From Leuctra nigra (lineage: Eukaryota; Arthropoda; Insecta; Plecoptera; Leuctridae): DNA of 64,000 bases. The notes under the pieces were generated by a model, which saw nothing but the letters and a program-made list of their open reading frames with translations, did not search any database and was not told the origin of the DNA. Positions within the stretch are counted from its first letter, which is position 1; each line of letters starts with the position of its first letter. This document shows, piece by piece, positions 34,201 through 45,290 of the stretch. The DNA is taken from contig OW203773.1 in the NCBI GenBank assembly GCA_934045905.1, positions 13,689,246 through 13,753,245 on the forward strand, in the 5' to 3' direction. The translations under genes were made by a program, and so were the position numbers.

Positions 34201-37200
34201 TAAGCTGCGTTAGCAACTTACCGATTTTGAAGATAGGGTCAGAAGACCGTGAATTTCATCCACGTTTGACAACTGACTAACTTCATTCGACTTGGTTTTC
34301 TCATAAGCAGATGAGTGCGCATATGTATAATATATGATTTTTTCTGAATCCCTCAGTTAGGTGAATGTTAATAAATACCAACTGCAATGTGAAAAGATTT
34401 TCCTCGAGTGGGACTCAAACCCACGACCTTCCGATATCCAGTCAGATGCTCTACCAGCTGAGCTATCGAGGCAGTTCACAGTGCAGCGGCTGTGTTCCAA
34501 TCTAGTGGAGCGGTCGCTCCACGCCAGCCAAGTCGTACGGCGCGCGCACACTCTCATATAAAGGCTGGAGCAAACCCACTTTTACTGTAAGCATCAAAGT
34601 GGCATTTTCGGCCTACTGGATCTTAAAATTGAGAAATCTCACATTGTTGCGAAATATCTTAATTTCGAGCTATGGCCCACCCTACAACATATACCAAATT
34701 TGGGAACAATAGTTTACGCCCTTTGCGCGCTAGAGGGCCGTGAAAACAGTGTTTTAGGGCGGTTTTCATAATAATAATCTTAGTAGTAGTAGTAGGCTGG
34801 AGCTAAAATCCGGTAAACAGGCCACAGCCTAAACGGCTGAACCGATTGATCTCACATTTTTACCACGTGTGCACTTTTGGCGTCTGATTTAACCTTGTCC
34901 CCATGAATTTTTTGTGCCGCCATTTTGAAACCGGAAGTGACGTCATATCTCGTCAACGGTTGGACCGATCGGAACGAAATTTGCGCCAATCGTTTCAGAC
35001 GGTCATCTATATGGATTATCAATATCAAAAGACTGAACATTATTTTAAATAAACTGGAAATGACGTCATGAAATTTGAAATACATCGATTTGCATTTCAG
35101 CAACAACTGTTGATCCGATTGTCTTGATATTTATGTAACGTTTGTACTTTTGATATTTCATTTGACTTGTTATAAAACCAACCGGAAGCCGCCATTTTGA
35201 AACCGGAAGTGACATCATGTCTCAAAAACGGCTAAACAGATTAGAACAAAACCAGCGCTAAACGATTTAGACGGTCAACTTTATGTAATCAGTAATATTT
35301 GATGATTCAAATATCGAAACCGGAAATGACGTCACACATTTTATGACCTATACCGGAAATGACGTCATAAATATGCTAAATGACGCTAAATTCACCACTT
35401 TATACTTTAAAACAGATATAAGTAAACGTACTTTGTAAATAATTATAAATTCAAGGTTGCAGTGTTCTCGGCGGCCATTTTTAAAACCGGAAGTGACGTC
35501 ATATATCGTAAACGGTTGTACCGATTGCAACCTAAGTTTGGAAATGTGTTGGACTAATAATTATGAATTCAAGACGACATTATTTTCGGCCGCCATTGTT
35601 AAAACCGGAAGTGACGTCAAATATCGAAAATGGCTGTACCGATTGCAATCAAATTTTGGAAATGTGTTGTACTAATAATTATGAATTCAAGACGACATTA
35701 TTTTCGGCCGCCATTGTTAAAACCGGAAGTGACGTCATATATCGAAAATGGCTGTACCGATTGCAACCAAATTTTGGAAATGTGTTGTACTAATAATTAT
35801 GAATTCAAGACGACATTATTTTCGGCCGCCATTGTTAAAACCGGAAGTGACGTCATATATCAAAAACGGCTGTACCGATTGCAACCAAATTTTGGAAATG
35901 TGTAGGAGTAATAATTATGAATTCAAGACGACATTATTTTCGGCCGCCATTGCTAAAACCGGAAGTGACGTCATATATCGAAAACGGCTGGACCGATTGT
36001 GACGAAACTTAAAGCTATTCTTCTTGGATAATTATTTTAATCTTATATACCAAACGCAACTTTTCTAAGTATCCAAATCGGCATAGGCGTATTTTTTTAA
36101 AGAAATAAGTTCTTGCACGGACACATGCTGTGCTACAAGCTGTATGAATAAACTAACAAAAGAAGTGATATCCCAGAAAAAAACACTCCGTGTAAAAAAG
36201 GCAGCCAAGTCTCTTTACTTTAAAAAAATTCAACACCGAAAAGGAGTGATATCAAAAAAGGAGCCAAGTCAATGACATTTCCAAATATTTAATCGTATCT
36301 TTGAAATAAAAGTATAAACACCGAGAAATACTTTACAAAAGGACTTGGCGCATCGTTTTTTTAAAGACATTTTTCTATTCATAAGCATGTGCCATTTATA
36401 TACAACCGTCATTTTGAATGTTTAGAATAATAGGGAAACATCTTTCAATTAGGTACATATTATACATACCTTCTGTAAAATATTTTCTATATGAATATAT
36501 ACGCTATGAAACTTGTTGTCTATGCTTTCTATAAATATACACAATAGTTATCTTCGTAATATTGTTTCGTGGTGAATATAATTAAGTCTCATCATGCGTT
36601 ATACCTTCACATCATGTAACAATTTCTATTAATACACATTTTATAAAAATACATTTCACAAAGAAGACAGTCATATTGAATTTCTATTAAAAAATTTAAC
36701 TTTATACACTTGACACTTCAAAAATATATAATTGTGTTCCATTAGTTAGTAATTATTTGACAACGTTTCATGATTTCCTTCAGTCAAGATCAAATTATGA
36801 AAAGATACCAGTCTAATATCGCCATATTAACAGTACTGCAAGAATATGTATGAGCCCACTTCCAATTGATATGAAGGGATGTGTGTTGTGAAAAATATCC
36901 GACCGAACCGGGGCACGAACTTGGGACCTCTCACTTGCCGGGCGAGAGCTCTACCAACTGAGCTACCCGATCGGACGGGCGGACATTAGACACAACACAC
37001 TGATGAGGATCCTGACTCCTGACTCCATGGAAGTTTTCCAAAGAAACCTACATTCTCACCACTTCAAATTGTTATGTAATTCTTTCACCCTTATATTACT
37101 TATATATTACAGCATAAAATCATGCTTCTATCGCCATTGACAAAACTATAAAATAGTCATTACTAAAAGTAGCTTGATTCATAGATTCTGGCTCTAATAG

Positions 37201-40200
37201 AAAGAGGAAAATGTACCTACTTGTAAATTTCTTTCCACTTTTAGGATAGAATGATGTCTTTAAAAAAACGATGCGCCAAGTCCTTTTGTAAAGTATTTCT
37301 CGGTGTTTATACTTTTATTTCAAAGATACAATTAAATATTTGGAAATGTCATTGACTTGGCTCCTTTTTTGATATCACTCCTTTTCGGTGTTGAATTTTT
37401 TTAAAGTAAAGAGACTTGGCTGCCTTTTTTACACGGAGTGTTTTTTTCTGGGATATAAGCTTCGTTAGCAACTTACCGATTTTAATCTTTTCACATTGCA
37501 GTTGGTATTTATTAACATTCACCTAACTGAGGGATTCAGTAAAAATCATATTTCAAGCACATTTATGTTTATTCATTTAAAATCTGATGATGAATAATTT
37601 TGAATAAGCAGTTACATAAATTGTCTCTATTTATGTATTCATTTATCAATATTATTTTATGACAAATACTGTTTAGACATTATTACGTTTATTAACAAAA
37701 CATTTCGAGTACAATGTTTTACTCTTCTTCAGGTATTACCCACTGTGCACCGTGGCTGTATTCACTGTGTCTATAAAGAGACTTTCTCTAAATATAATAT
37801 TGATAAATGTGGCTGCAATTTTTTTTTTAGTTTTTTTTTGGTTTTAAACCCTGGGGCTGGATTCACGAAAGGTATTATCTGCTAATACGTATTATTTTTT
37901 GATTTAATACCAAAAAACACCATGTTAAATGAAAGATAATACCAAAGATAGTACGTATTAGGAGATAATACTTTTTGTGAATCTGGCCCCTGTACAAGAA
38001 CAGCAATAAATGGTCATAAATAGCAGACACTTTGGTTATTCGCACAATTAAGATCAGCTCTGCACTCTAGTGGTAGAGATGTGGTACTAGAGGAAGGGTG
38101 TACGCATTCAATTCTCCATAAGGAACGTGTAGAGTTTGGATACCTCTACTTCATACACTATTAAACATAGAACCCTGAAAAAAGTAACGATTATAGAAAA
38201 GATGATGCCTTATCGATCTGTCGCCTCAGATTTTTTCTCCGAGGTTAAATTGCAGCGTAGTAATCGTTCAAACATGTAATGCATCAGCCAATCAGAGGAC
38301 AGGAAATGGTCCAACGGACCAATCAGGCTACAGTATAAGCCGTATTTGCTTCATACGGAAAGATATTTTATAATTATTTAGATACAAAAAATACATTTCT
38401 GAGGTGACAGATCGAAAAAGCATAATATTTTCTATACTCATTACAATTTTTATGGTTCTATGTTAAATAGTGTATGAAGTAGAGGTATCACAACTCTACA
38501 GGTACCTTATGGAGAATTGAATGCATACACCCTTCCTCAAGTACACATTTCTTCCACCAGAGGTTCTTCCACCGGAAGCTTGATTTAGCGAATTACGTTG
38601 AAAATGATGTAAAACTCTGGAGTCGTCTACTCACGTCTTGCCCAGCTTGTTGAACTCCTTTGACGTCATCGCCGCCATCTTGTCTATGACGTAATCGGGT
38701 GTCACGTGGGTGGGATACACGGTCTCCTCGATGAGTTTGTCTCGCGTGCAGTTACAGTAGGCCGTGGAGACGTAGACCAGTGCCTGGTGGATGAACAATT
38801 TGAATCGAGATTTTGAAAAGTTGAAAGTTTTGAAAGTTGAAACAGCCCACTTTGGGAAATTTTACAGATGGTTATTTTTTTCTTTAAATAATGTTTGTAT
38901 AGGTAATTGATAAGAAAATAACATTTTTTTTTATCAAGTAGGTACCAATTTTCTTGGATTTAATATTTTGAAAATAAAAATTATGTCCACCCAGCAATTC
39001 TTACAAAATGCTCATGAACAAAATGTTAAAGGCACATTTTTCGTTGTATTTTTAATTTTTCGTAAAATCTATCCTAGAAAGTAAGTTTTAATTAGCCTTC
39101 TCCTTAAGTTGCAATGTTGAGGCAGGCCAAAGTAAAAACGGTATTCAAAAGAAAAGGATTGGCTGATTAAGATGCTAACTCGCCATCTAACTCTTGTATA
39201 GTGTAGACTGAACTCTTATTTCATTGATTGTCAAGGAACCAGGACCAGTAGCCAATCCGTTTCGATCAAATACCGTTTTACTTCGGTCAAGTGCACTGAT
39301 ACATTAGAATGATAAACGAGATTTCTTTGAAACATGTCGCTGGCCACACACCTGTATGTTGTTCATCTGATGACACAAATCCATCACCCTCTTGGTCCCG
39401 AGAAGGTTCGTGTCCACAGCCGACGCTAGCGCCGCGTTGAAGTTGATCGAGGCGGCGGAGTGGAACACTACCGACACGCTCTCCAACAGCACGGCTCGGT
39501 CGCTTGGACAGATGCCAAGACCGTCGCTGCTGACGTCACCGCTCACGGCAACCAGCTTGCTGAGTGTCAGTGGATCATGCGCAGCGAACAACTGCGCACA
39601 CATATGAAGATATCAGGGACTGCATACAAATCAGCACATCATGATGCAAATATTAATCTGCAAACATTTGTTGCTTTAAGGGCGGTCATACTTATTTTTC
39701 CCGTCAACGGTCGGTTTGGAGCGGTTTTAGAGGGAAGAACAAAATTATAAATTGCCATATTTGGCAAACGGTTATGAATATCGAAAGAGCAAGACCGAGG
39801 TGACATGTATTGAACCTTTATCTATACATATCCATCGCTTGTTGTTATACCTTTGCTCCTACTATGTGGTCAGCATTAGGCGGGCACGAAAACGCTCCGT
39901 GCGAGCGACGGACGAGCGACGAAGCGTTTTCGTGCCCGACTAATGATGACAACATAGTAGGAGCAAAGTTATGACAATGCACGATGAAAATTTCGATAAA
40001 GGTTCAATATATTATACCTAAGTCTTGCTCTTTCGATATCCATAACCGTTTGCCAAATATGGCAATATTTGTATTTCGCTCTAAAACAGTTCCAAACCGA
40101 CCGTTGGCGGGAAAAAAATATGTATGACCGCCCTTAGTTAACCTCAAATACGTACAAAGTAGCAGCATTCTTTTAACCCTGCATTCATGAGGTCCCATTT

Positions 40201-41391
40201 TTTCCCACCATTACGGAGGCCCACCATTACCCCATTTTTGGGGTAAGAAACCCCAAAAGTAAAATTTCTTTTGTAACATGCTGGAATCAAATCCTGTATT
40301 TTGGTTTTTACAGAAGTGAAGGTTACTAGTATAACTATGTATTTAGTGAAAAAGATAAACATTTAAAAAATTATATAATATTTTTAGTGGTATAAGAACA
40401 AATATTTGGCTTTTTTGCTGTAAAAAGTAGACTTTAGATTTTTATTTTTTTTGTCCTCATATGTAATTGGATATCAACAAAGTGTATGTATTTCATACTA
40501 ATATATGTGTGTATATATAATAATATATAAATCATGTATATATTTATATAAATAAACAATTTTTTGAATACCATTTTGCACAAAAACAAATTTTGTGATG
40601 CCACATTAACAAAACTAAATGTTACTAGTTTGATCTGGTGATGTTAGTGGCCTCTAGATAGTACAACTTGAAGGTACTGAGGAAGCAGAGTCGATAATGC
40701 AGCTGAGCGATAAATACCGGGACAAATTAAAACCCTGGGGTGTAACACACCCCACGTTGGTAACGCAGGGTTAATAACAACACCCTGATTGCTAGTAAAA
40801 ATTATCGCAAACTTGTGTATCTTCTTTGAAGTACAATCAATTTTCAATAGTTTAATCGTATTTTAAATACAGCTGTCAAACATATTCGAATGAAATAAGG
40901 AAATTTAATCAGATAGATAATGATTACTCTGTATGTACTTGTTTTGTTTACTGAAGAATAATATTATGTCCCCAGCTAGATTTTGGTTCAGCTTTGACGT
41001 AAGATAAGATTGCCTTATACAGATTGATTATATAGGTATTTGCAGCAGTAACTTCTTAGTAAAATATGATTTAAATTATACAGTTGTTTGAACCTACCTC
41101 TGACTTGACCATCTTCTTCAGCCTGGCACTGGCATCCATCCCAGGCTTGTCTCGGATCAACAGGTAACACTTGTCCAGCCCTGGACAGCATCTCATTAGC
41201 TTCTCCACGAGAACTCCTCCCAGGAATCCAGTGCCTCCAGTGATCAGCACGCTGCGGCCAGAATACCAGGAGCCAATCACAGACGAGGCCAGAGCGGCCG
41301 AGCCAATGGCAGAGCTCGATTCACCCGAGCCAATGGGAGTCTTCATCTTGGCCAATGATGAAGAGGGATTTTTCATTGTTGCGACACTCAT
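28202..41391 (-). CDS. FAR: Fatty acyl-CoA reductase, complete (8 coding exons, 540 aa)
   Basis: Coding exons are 41391-41098, 39591-39352, 38783-38635, 33897-33788, 32822-32633, 31783-31544, 30890-30627 and 28337-28202 (TAG), 1,623 nt in all. Every junction is AG/GT and in phase. The protein has a 45-residue Ser/Ala-rich N-terminal extension, then the NAD(P)H loop TGGTGFLG (residues 51-58), VYVSTAYCN, the catalytic YSFTK (237-241), [10 protein letters not shown] and [13 protein letters not shown] (about 405-495) holds [11 protein letters not shown] and [20 protein letters not shown]. The hydrophobic tail (about 503-540) suggests membrane anchoring. Insect FARs make fatty alcohols for wax, cuticular lipid or pheromone; substrate cannot be told here. 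The start ATG lies directly after acceptor TTTATGTAG, so an untranslated exon is expected upstream. If intron 7 were retained, the protein would stop after RRKLRW. Confidence 0.93.
28331..28660 (-). repeat. 95-bp tandem array of terminal-exon starts
   Basis: CTTCCACCTGAAACCACAGA occurs at 28,331 (the real exon start) and again at 28,425, 28,520 and 28,615, a period of 94-95 bp. Each extra unit carries the GTGGTTTCAG acceptor and the first codons of the terminal FAR exon (WKLLN). It then jumps, through an internal deletion, to YLALMF and a fresh upstream intron piece. The extra units are truncated exons. Confidence 0.9.
28666..29698 (+). mobile_element. Helitron-like element b
   Basis: Starts TTGAGCGAGCGTAGCGAGCG after A, directly beside the 95-bp array. 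Ends GAGCGTTTTCCTAG before T, with the AACGCGTT subterminal hairpin. The interior matches element d for several hundred bases (GGTCAAACCGC, GATCTGAAATTTTGTACACA), with repeated ATTGGTTCAAATTT motifs. No transposase. Confidence 0.55.
29699..30184. other. FAR intron sequence with element-like interior
   Basis: Part of FAR intron 7. Contains GACCAGACAAACTGTTCAACC and similar text resembling the interiors of the Helitron-like elements, but lacks the terminal CTAG signature. No gene. Confidence 0.4.
30185..30376. repeat. 192-bp hairpin in FAR intron 7
   Basis: AATAGACCATTTTAAATATT at the left pairs with AATATTTAAAATGGTCTATT at the right. The arms are almost fully complementary to a short centre at CCTATTG, so the transcript could form a long double-stranded stem about 700 bases downstream of the terminal 95-bp array's genomic position. 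Confidence 0.75.
30985..31500 (+). mobile_element. Second Helitron-like element (CTAG-T end)
   Basis: Starts near TCTGTCTATGTGTATGTTCT and ends AACGCCGGGCAGGTCAGCTAG followed by T, a terminus type common among insect non-autonomous Helitrons. It ends 43 bases from the donor end of FAR exon 6. The left boundary is approximate. Confidence 0.45.
32431..32514. repeat. 30-bp tandem repeat, 2.8 copies
   Basis: The unit AATGACCGTTTAAACTTAAC followed by TACTGGTTTA is repeated at 32,431, 32,461 and 32,491, within a FAR intron. It contains a palindromic GTTTAAAC. Confidence 0.85.
34060..34265 (-). repeat. tRNA-derived SINE-like repeat, copy 2
   Basis: The tRNA-like core is 34170-34099 on the minus strand: 72 nt, acceptor stem CCTCGA/TCGAGG, D arm GCTC/GAGC, intact T arm GTGGG/CCCAC with loop TTCGAGT. 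It is the best-preserved copy and also has intact A- and B-box promoter sequence. It lies in FAR intron 3. The shared flanks make a repeat more likely than a lone tRNA gene. A functional tRNA cannot be excluded. Confidence 0.7.
34360..34515 (-). repeat. tRNA-derived SINE-like repeat, copy 3
   Basis: The core at 34472-34401 is identical to copy 2 except for one T-loop change (TTTGAGT, disrupting the B box). The two copies lie 300 bp apart in the same orientation. The stretch beside it includes CCCTCAGTTAGGTGAATGTT, also seen at 37,515-37,535, where only the SINE flanks remain. Confidence 0.7.
34840..36005. repeat. Tandem array with CCGGAAGTGACGTCA motif, 118-bp period
   Basis: From about 35,410 to 36,005 a 118-bp unit repeats five times: ACCGGAAG starts at 35,486, 35,604, 35,722, 35,840 and 35,958. 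Each unit holds CCGGAAGTGACGTCA, an ETS-type GGAA site fused to a CRE palindrome. Diverged units continue upstream at about 34,929, 35,203, 35,317 and 35,353. The array lies in a FAR intron and is non-coding, although open frames run through it. Confidence 0.85.
36169..37455. mobile_element. 1.29-kb element with about 205-bp terminal inverted repeats
   Basis: TATCCCAGAAAAAAACACTC at 36,169 pairs with its reverse complement ending at 37,455. Identity continues to about 36,375 and 37,250. The centre encodes no transposase. It contains a degraded tRNA-like sequence on the minus strand (about 36,976-36,899; GGGTAGCTCAGTTGGTAGAG). A solo relative lies at about 15,250-15,410. Confidence 0.8.
37853..37990. 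repeat. 138-bp foldback
   Basis: The ends GGGGCTGGATTCACGAAA and their reverse complement (to GTGAATCTGGCCCC) enclose complementary GCTAATACGTATT/GTACGTATTAGGAG arms. MITE-like, in a FAR intron. Confidence 0.7.
38038..38593. mobile_element. Near-palindromic MITE, family C, copy 1
   Basis: About 556 bp from ATTCGCACAATTAAGATCAG to GAAGCTTGATTTAGCGAAT. The two halves are inverted copies: TCTGCACTCTAGTGGTAGA, then AGGGTGTACGCATTCAATTC, then TACGGCTTATACTGTAGC or its complement. No coding sequence. It ends 42 bases from FAR exon 3. Confidence 0.75.
39677..40136. repeat. 460-bp perfect-type hairpin in FAR intron 2
   Basis: TAAGGGCGGTCATAC at the left pairs with GTATGACCGCCCTTA at the right. Complementarity continues through TTTGCCAAATATGGC arms to a core of CGAAAACGCTCCGTGCGAGC and GACGAAGCGTTTTCG. 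No coding sequence. Likely a foldback element. Confidence 0.75.
40173..40774. mobile_element. piggyBac-like non-autonomous element
   Basis: Flanked by TTAA on both sides (40,173-40,176 and 40,771-40,774), with inverted ends CCCTGCATT/AACGCAGGG. TTAA duplication with CCC/GGG ends is the piggyBac signature. The interior lacks a transposase. It has internal CCCCATTTTTGGGG and CACACCCC-rich parts. Lies in a FAR intron. Confidence 0.7.
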
Positions 41392-41629
41392 CTACATAAA
41401 AAAACATTGGTATTCATTTTAAAATATGACTCAAATTGAGGATTTGAGAAACTAAAAATTTACAATGCCCACTGATTTGTAATAAATTTACAGATGGCGA
41501 CACTTCTTTAACTTATGCCACTATCGATTGCGATATTTATATTACTTAAAACATTTTTTTTACTACGCTGTTATTGGCAATTCTAAATTAAAACAAATGC
41601 AAACAGTTATTTTGCTATATTTTTATTTT

Positions 41630-41770
41630 ATTGGTGTTTAACGTCGCAGTGTTCTGCAGCGAGGCTAATGGCGACGGATGAATGATTATGATGATGATTG
41701 GGAGATGAATTGCTATCGGATGGTTAGAAGGAGGCGGTAATGGCCTATTGATGAGCCGGGAGCACGAACA
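41630..41770 (+). repeat. Short dispersed repeat (GTGTTTAACGTCGC family), copy 1
   Basis: Shares GGTGTTTAACGTCGCA, TGATGATGATTGGGAGAT, GGAGGCGG and GGCCTATT with 58,254-58,395, and partly with 26,435-26,500. No TIR or tRNA promoter seen. Perhaps a SINE 3' part. Confidence 0.55.
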
Positions 41771-42332
41771 AGTCAAATCGAGGAAACTAGTTCTGAGATA
41801 TTTAAGGTAATTTCTTTGTCTTTAAATGTTTTTGTAGCAGAAATTTATGTAAAATATACTTAAAAAGTTAAAACCTAATCAAATTTTGAATAGCTATGGA
41901 AATCAATATTAATAATTTGACGTGAGAATAGCCACTCTAGCTAGATAGTCATGGCTATGTGGTTTAGTTGTAAAATTGCTGAATTTTGTAATTATTTAAT
42001 AACTAATTTAAACAATAAATTAAAAAACGTTTTTAATTCTTTTCATTATAAAATTCGATAAACAGTATTATTTTAAAATAAATTCAATGAAAATAAGCGT
42101 ACCTATTCATTAAAAATTTGCAAGATTTTTCAAACAAAAATCTCATCAAAAATTGAGAAAAACATCCTTCTCATTAGATTTTAATACCTACATATAAGTA
42201 TTTTTAACATACACCAATAAGTTAAAAACTATTAAATTCTAAGCAATTCTCAATTTTTCGAGCAAAACCTTATTTATAATGCATCAAGTTTGTAGTTACA
42301 CAAAATTATATTATTTCATGTGTCCAACTCAC

Positions 42333-42500
42333 CTTGTCTATCAGCTTCCGTTCAACACCTTCTTCTTACAATCTCCAAACACAACTGAATCCTCTTCCCA
42401 AAGATCTCATTTCCCTTTCAATCTTCCCCTCTCCTCCCCCACATGATAACATTGGCCCTCTGCTTCCACCACACTGACGGCCAGTGAAAGTGACCCGATG
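42333..42500 (-). other. Probable untranslated first exon of the minus FAR
   Basis: ACGGAAGCTGATAGACAAG is followed by a strong GTGAGT donor at 42332-42327. The FAR start codon sits immediately after the next acceptor at 41,392, which requires an upstream untranslated exon. Only the 3' end of this exon is fixed. The transcription start is a guess. Confidence 0.5.
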
Positions 42501-43821
42501 TTCGCGCAGATGGATAGTAGTTGCTGTGAATTTCACCGGCGACAATATCCCAACATAACGGTGATGTGGAGCACTTTCGATGGGTTGGTTTTAGAAATAG
42601 ATGGCATAACAAAATGCTCTGACAGTTTTGTAATAAGAGCGAATACATTTTATGTAAGTAGAGAGAATTTATTTACCAATAGAGACACGTTAAATGAACC
42701 AGAAGTGTGTTCATGGATTTTTGGTTCGTTTCTTTTTGAAAACTTTTCTTTATAATATAGGGAATGATATTCTTTGTTTAACATTTTGATAAGCAAGCCA
42801 TCGTATTGCATGCGAATGTAATGTGTGAAAGTAGCTGCTCTAAAATAATACAGGGAAAAAATGGAATTAAATACGTCAGGGGAGCTTTGAAATTTCTTTG
42901 AATAATTTGAAAAATATTTCAGACAAGAGTGAAATGTAAGCAAAAATGTGTAAAATACACTTGACATTCTTGACCAATTAGTCTGAAAATTATCAAAAAT
43001 TATAATTGAAAATTACTGAAAATTATCATTGGCTGATTGTCAGATTCCATGACAATCAATCCTTATTATTATCAATGAAATCAGAGCTCACATACTACAG
43101 AGTTAGATGATGAGTACTTCCTGGGATGATGCCATAATTTTTTCCTGCCAATCCATTTCTTTCGAAGAGTTTATTTTATAATTTGTTGAGTGAGTGTACC
43201 TACATAGTTATATATATTTGAAATGTTAATTGATAATCTTGAGTTTTGATTCAAGAAATTGGTCCGTGTACAGTTGAATGGCCAACAACGCTGTGTTTTC
43301 TTCTTGGAAGTGTTTTTGTTTCGTTTCTCTCAGTCTCTGACCCGTGCGGAGGGTCTGAAACAGAAGATCAAAGTTTCATAAATAGGACATTAGAATGCCT
43401 GCGCGCATGCTCAGTAGCATTGCATTATGAATTTATAGGTAAAGACTAGAGACTGTCAATTAACAAAGTCAAATAGCAAAAACAAATAATGACAAATAAG
43501 TAGACCCGAAGAAACACATTTTTTCATTCAAAATATAAAATTGAAATTGTATGCTTTATTTTGGCACACAACAATGGTTACCATGGTGAACACCACGCTT
43601 TGGTTACCATGGCAATCAAAGCCACATGACGTCAATGCCGATATCCTCCTCAGACATATTTTTTTTCACCGATTTTGGTGATTTTTTTTCCTAAGAGAAA
43701 ATCACTTGCAAAAATGAGAAAAAAAAATATATAAAAAATATCAATGTTTTTTTATGTTTTTTTTTGTTTGTTTACTAATTAAAAAATCATTGTTACGGTG
43801 TAAATTTTTATTTTTTTTAAA

Positions 43822-44917
43822 CTAGGAAAACGCTCGGTGTAACGCGTTGATGAGCGAGCACCGACACGCACGACATCGTCAATCATAGCACGATCCATTC
43901 AATCAAAGATAACTAACTATACATTATTTATTACCAATTTTCCTTGCAACTTTTCATAAACACTCTGGATCAATTAAATAACAGATTATTGTACTGATAT
44001 TTTTCCATCAATCTCTTTGGACAGATATTCAAACACTTAAAACAGAAATAAGTCGGTAAATTCTTGACCGATTGGGCTGGAAATGTGTAAAATATTATGC
44101 TATCTAGTCAAAACGTTGTTTTCATAACTGTGAAACACAATCCATATCGTAAAATAAATTATTTTAGATAAGGTTTACCTATACCTATGTATATGAAATA
44201 CCTACATTACATTTTGACTACATTATGTATTGCAAGTTGATTCACTAAGAAAAGAATCTGTCTTACATTGATATTGAGAATAGCCATCTATAAACTTTGC
44301 TTTGCTACATAGAGCAACCCAGAATGCAGTGGAATTTCTGTTTTGAAATGTCATTTCTGACAGTTATTGAAACTGTCAATAAGTGCATCTATGTTCTTGA
44401 CTGGTAGGGCTGAAAATTCGTAAAATAAGAGACAATGTTGGTCTGAACGACCATGCAAAATATGAGTTTGATTGATCAGATTAATCGAAGACCATTTGAT
44501 AGGTCAAATGGTGGTGTAGCTATAGGCCGTTTTAAATTAAGTATACAAATGTCAGTAAAATGTCTATTACTCTTGAAGCTCATTACAGATTTGTAAAAAA
44601 TCACTTATATTGCTGGTAGACATGACCTTGCAAAATTTGGTGATGATCGGTCAAACTATTGCAGTTATATACACAGAGTTTCCTTCATCCCCATTGCCAA
44701 GCTAACTATAACTACACATCAAGTTTCCGATGCAACCAATGAAGCGAACATGCTGAAAATCATTTTGACCATAACGAGAATAGTAATTTAAGTTGTGTGA
44801 AAAAATTGGCCTGATCCATTACTTCGTTTGGCAGGAGACGCCAAATGCACAAATACACACAAAAACAGAGATTCGAGCCATAAGTTTCAAGTGGAGACGC
44901 TCGCTACGCTCGCTTGA
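43822..44917 (-). mobile_element. Helitron-like element c
   Basis: On the minus strand it begins TCAAGCGAGCGTAGCGAGCG after an A and ends GAGCGTTTTCCTAG before T. This is the only copy with the canonical TC start. Its 43,826-44,560 part matches, inverted, 55,540-56,250 of element d. Confidence 0.6.
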
Positions 44918-45290
44918 TAAAACATGTATTTTTTATATTTCACAAATAATAATTACTGTAAAATGGGTTTTGCAAATGGAGGCCATTTTTTTGGTAGCTA
45001 ATATTCAGATGATTAGCACAGCGTCGACCAATAACAGACAATCTTCAAAAAAATTATGTTGGGTGCTACAACCTATGTTACATCTAAAAATACTGAACTG
45101 CAGGTCCCTACGACTTCGGTGGCTCAGCAAATAAATACCGAAGTCAGTCACTTTTTGTGTATCCTCCAGGATACCAGGGGTCTGAGGAGGATATTACTGT
45201 TTTAAAACAAGGTTATAAATATATTTATTTTAAAATTCGGAAATTTCTTTCAAACTTTCTTTAGTCCATGAAACACGTTATTAACCCATT

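Noticed and set aside
35457..36002. Overlapping frames of about 70-90 codons ([18 protein letters not shown])
   Set aside because: Translations of the 118-bp tandem array in several frames. No independent coding evidence.
34840..36005. CRISPR-like regular array
   Set aside because: Units are contiguous 118-bp satellite copies without unique spacers, in a eukaryotic intron. The same applies to the 95-bp array at 28.3 kb.
36899..36976. Functional tRNA gene on the minus strand
   Set aside because: The anticodon loop lacks the invariant T33, the T arm is poor, and it lies inside a TIR element. Better read as tRNA-derived repeat sequence.
42418..42648. 76-codon minus frame upstream of FAR
   Set aside because: Overlaps the likely untranslated first exon. 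It is not in continuity with the FAR start, and no signal or domain is seen.
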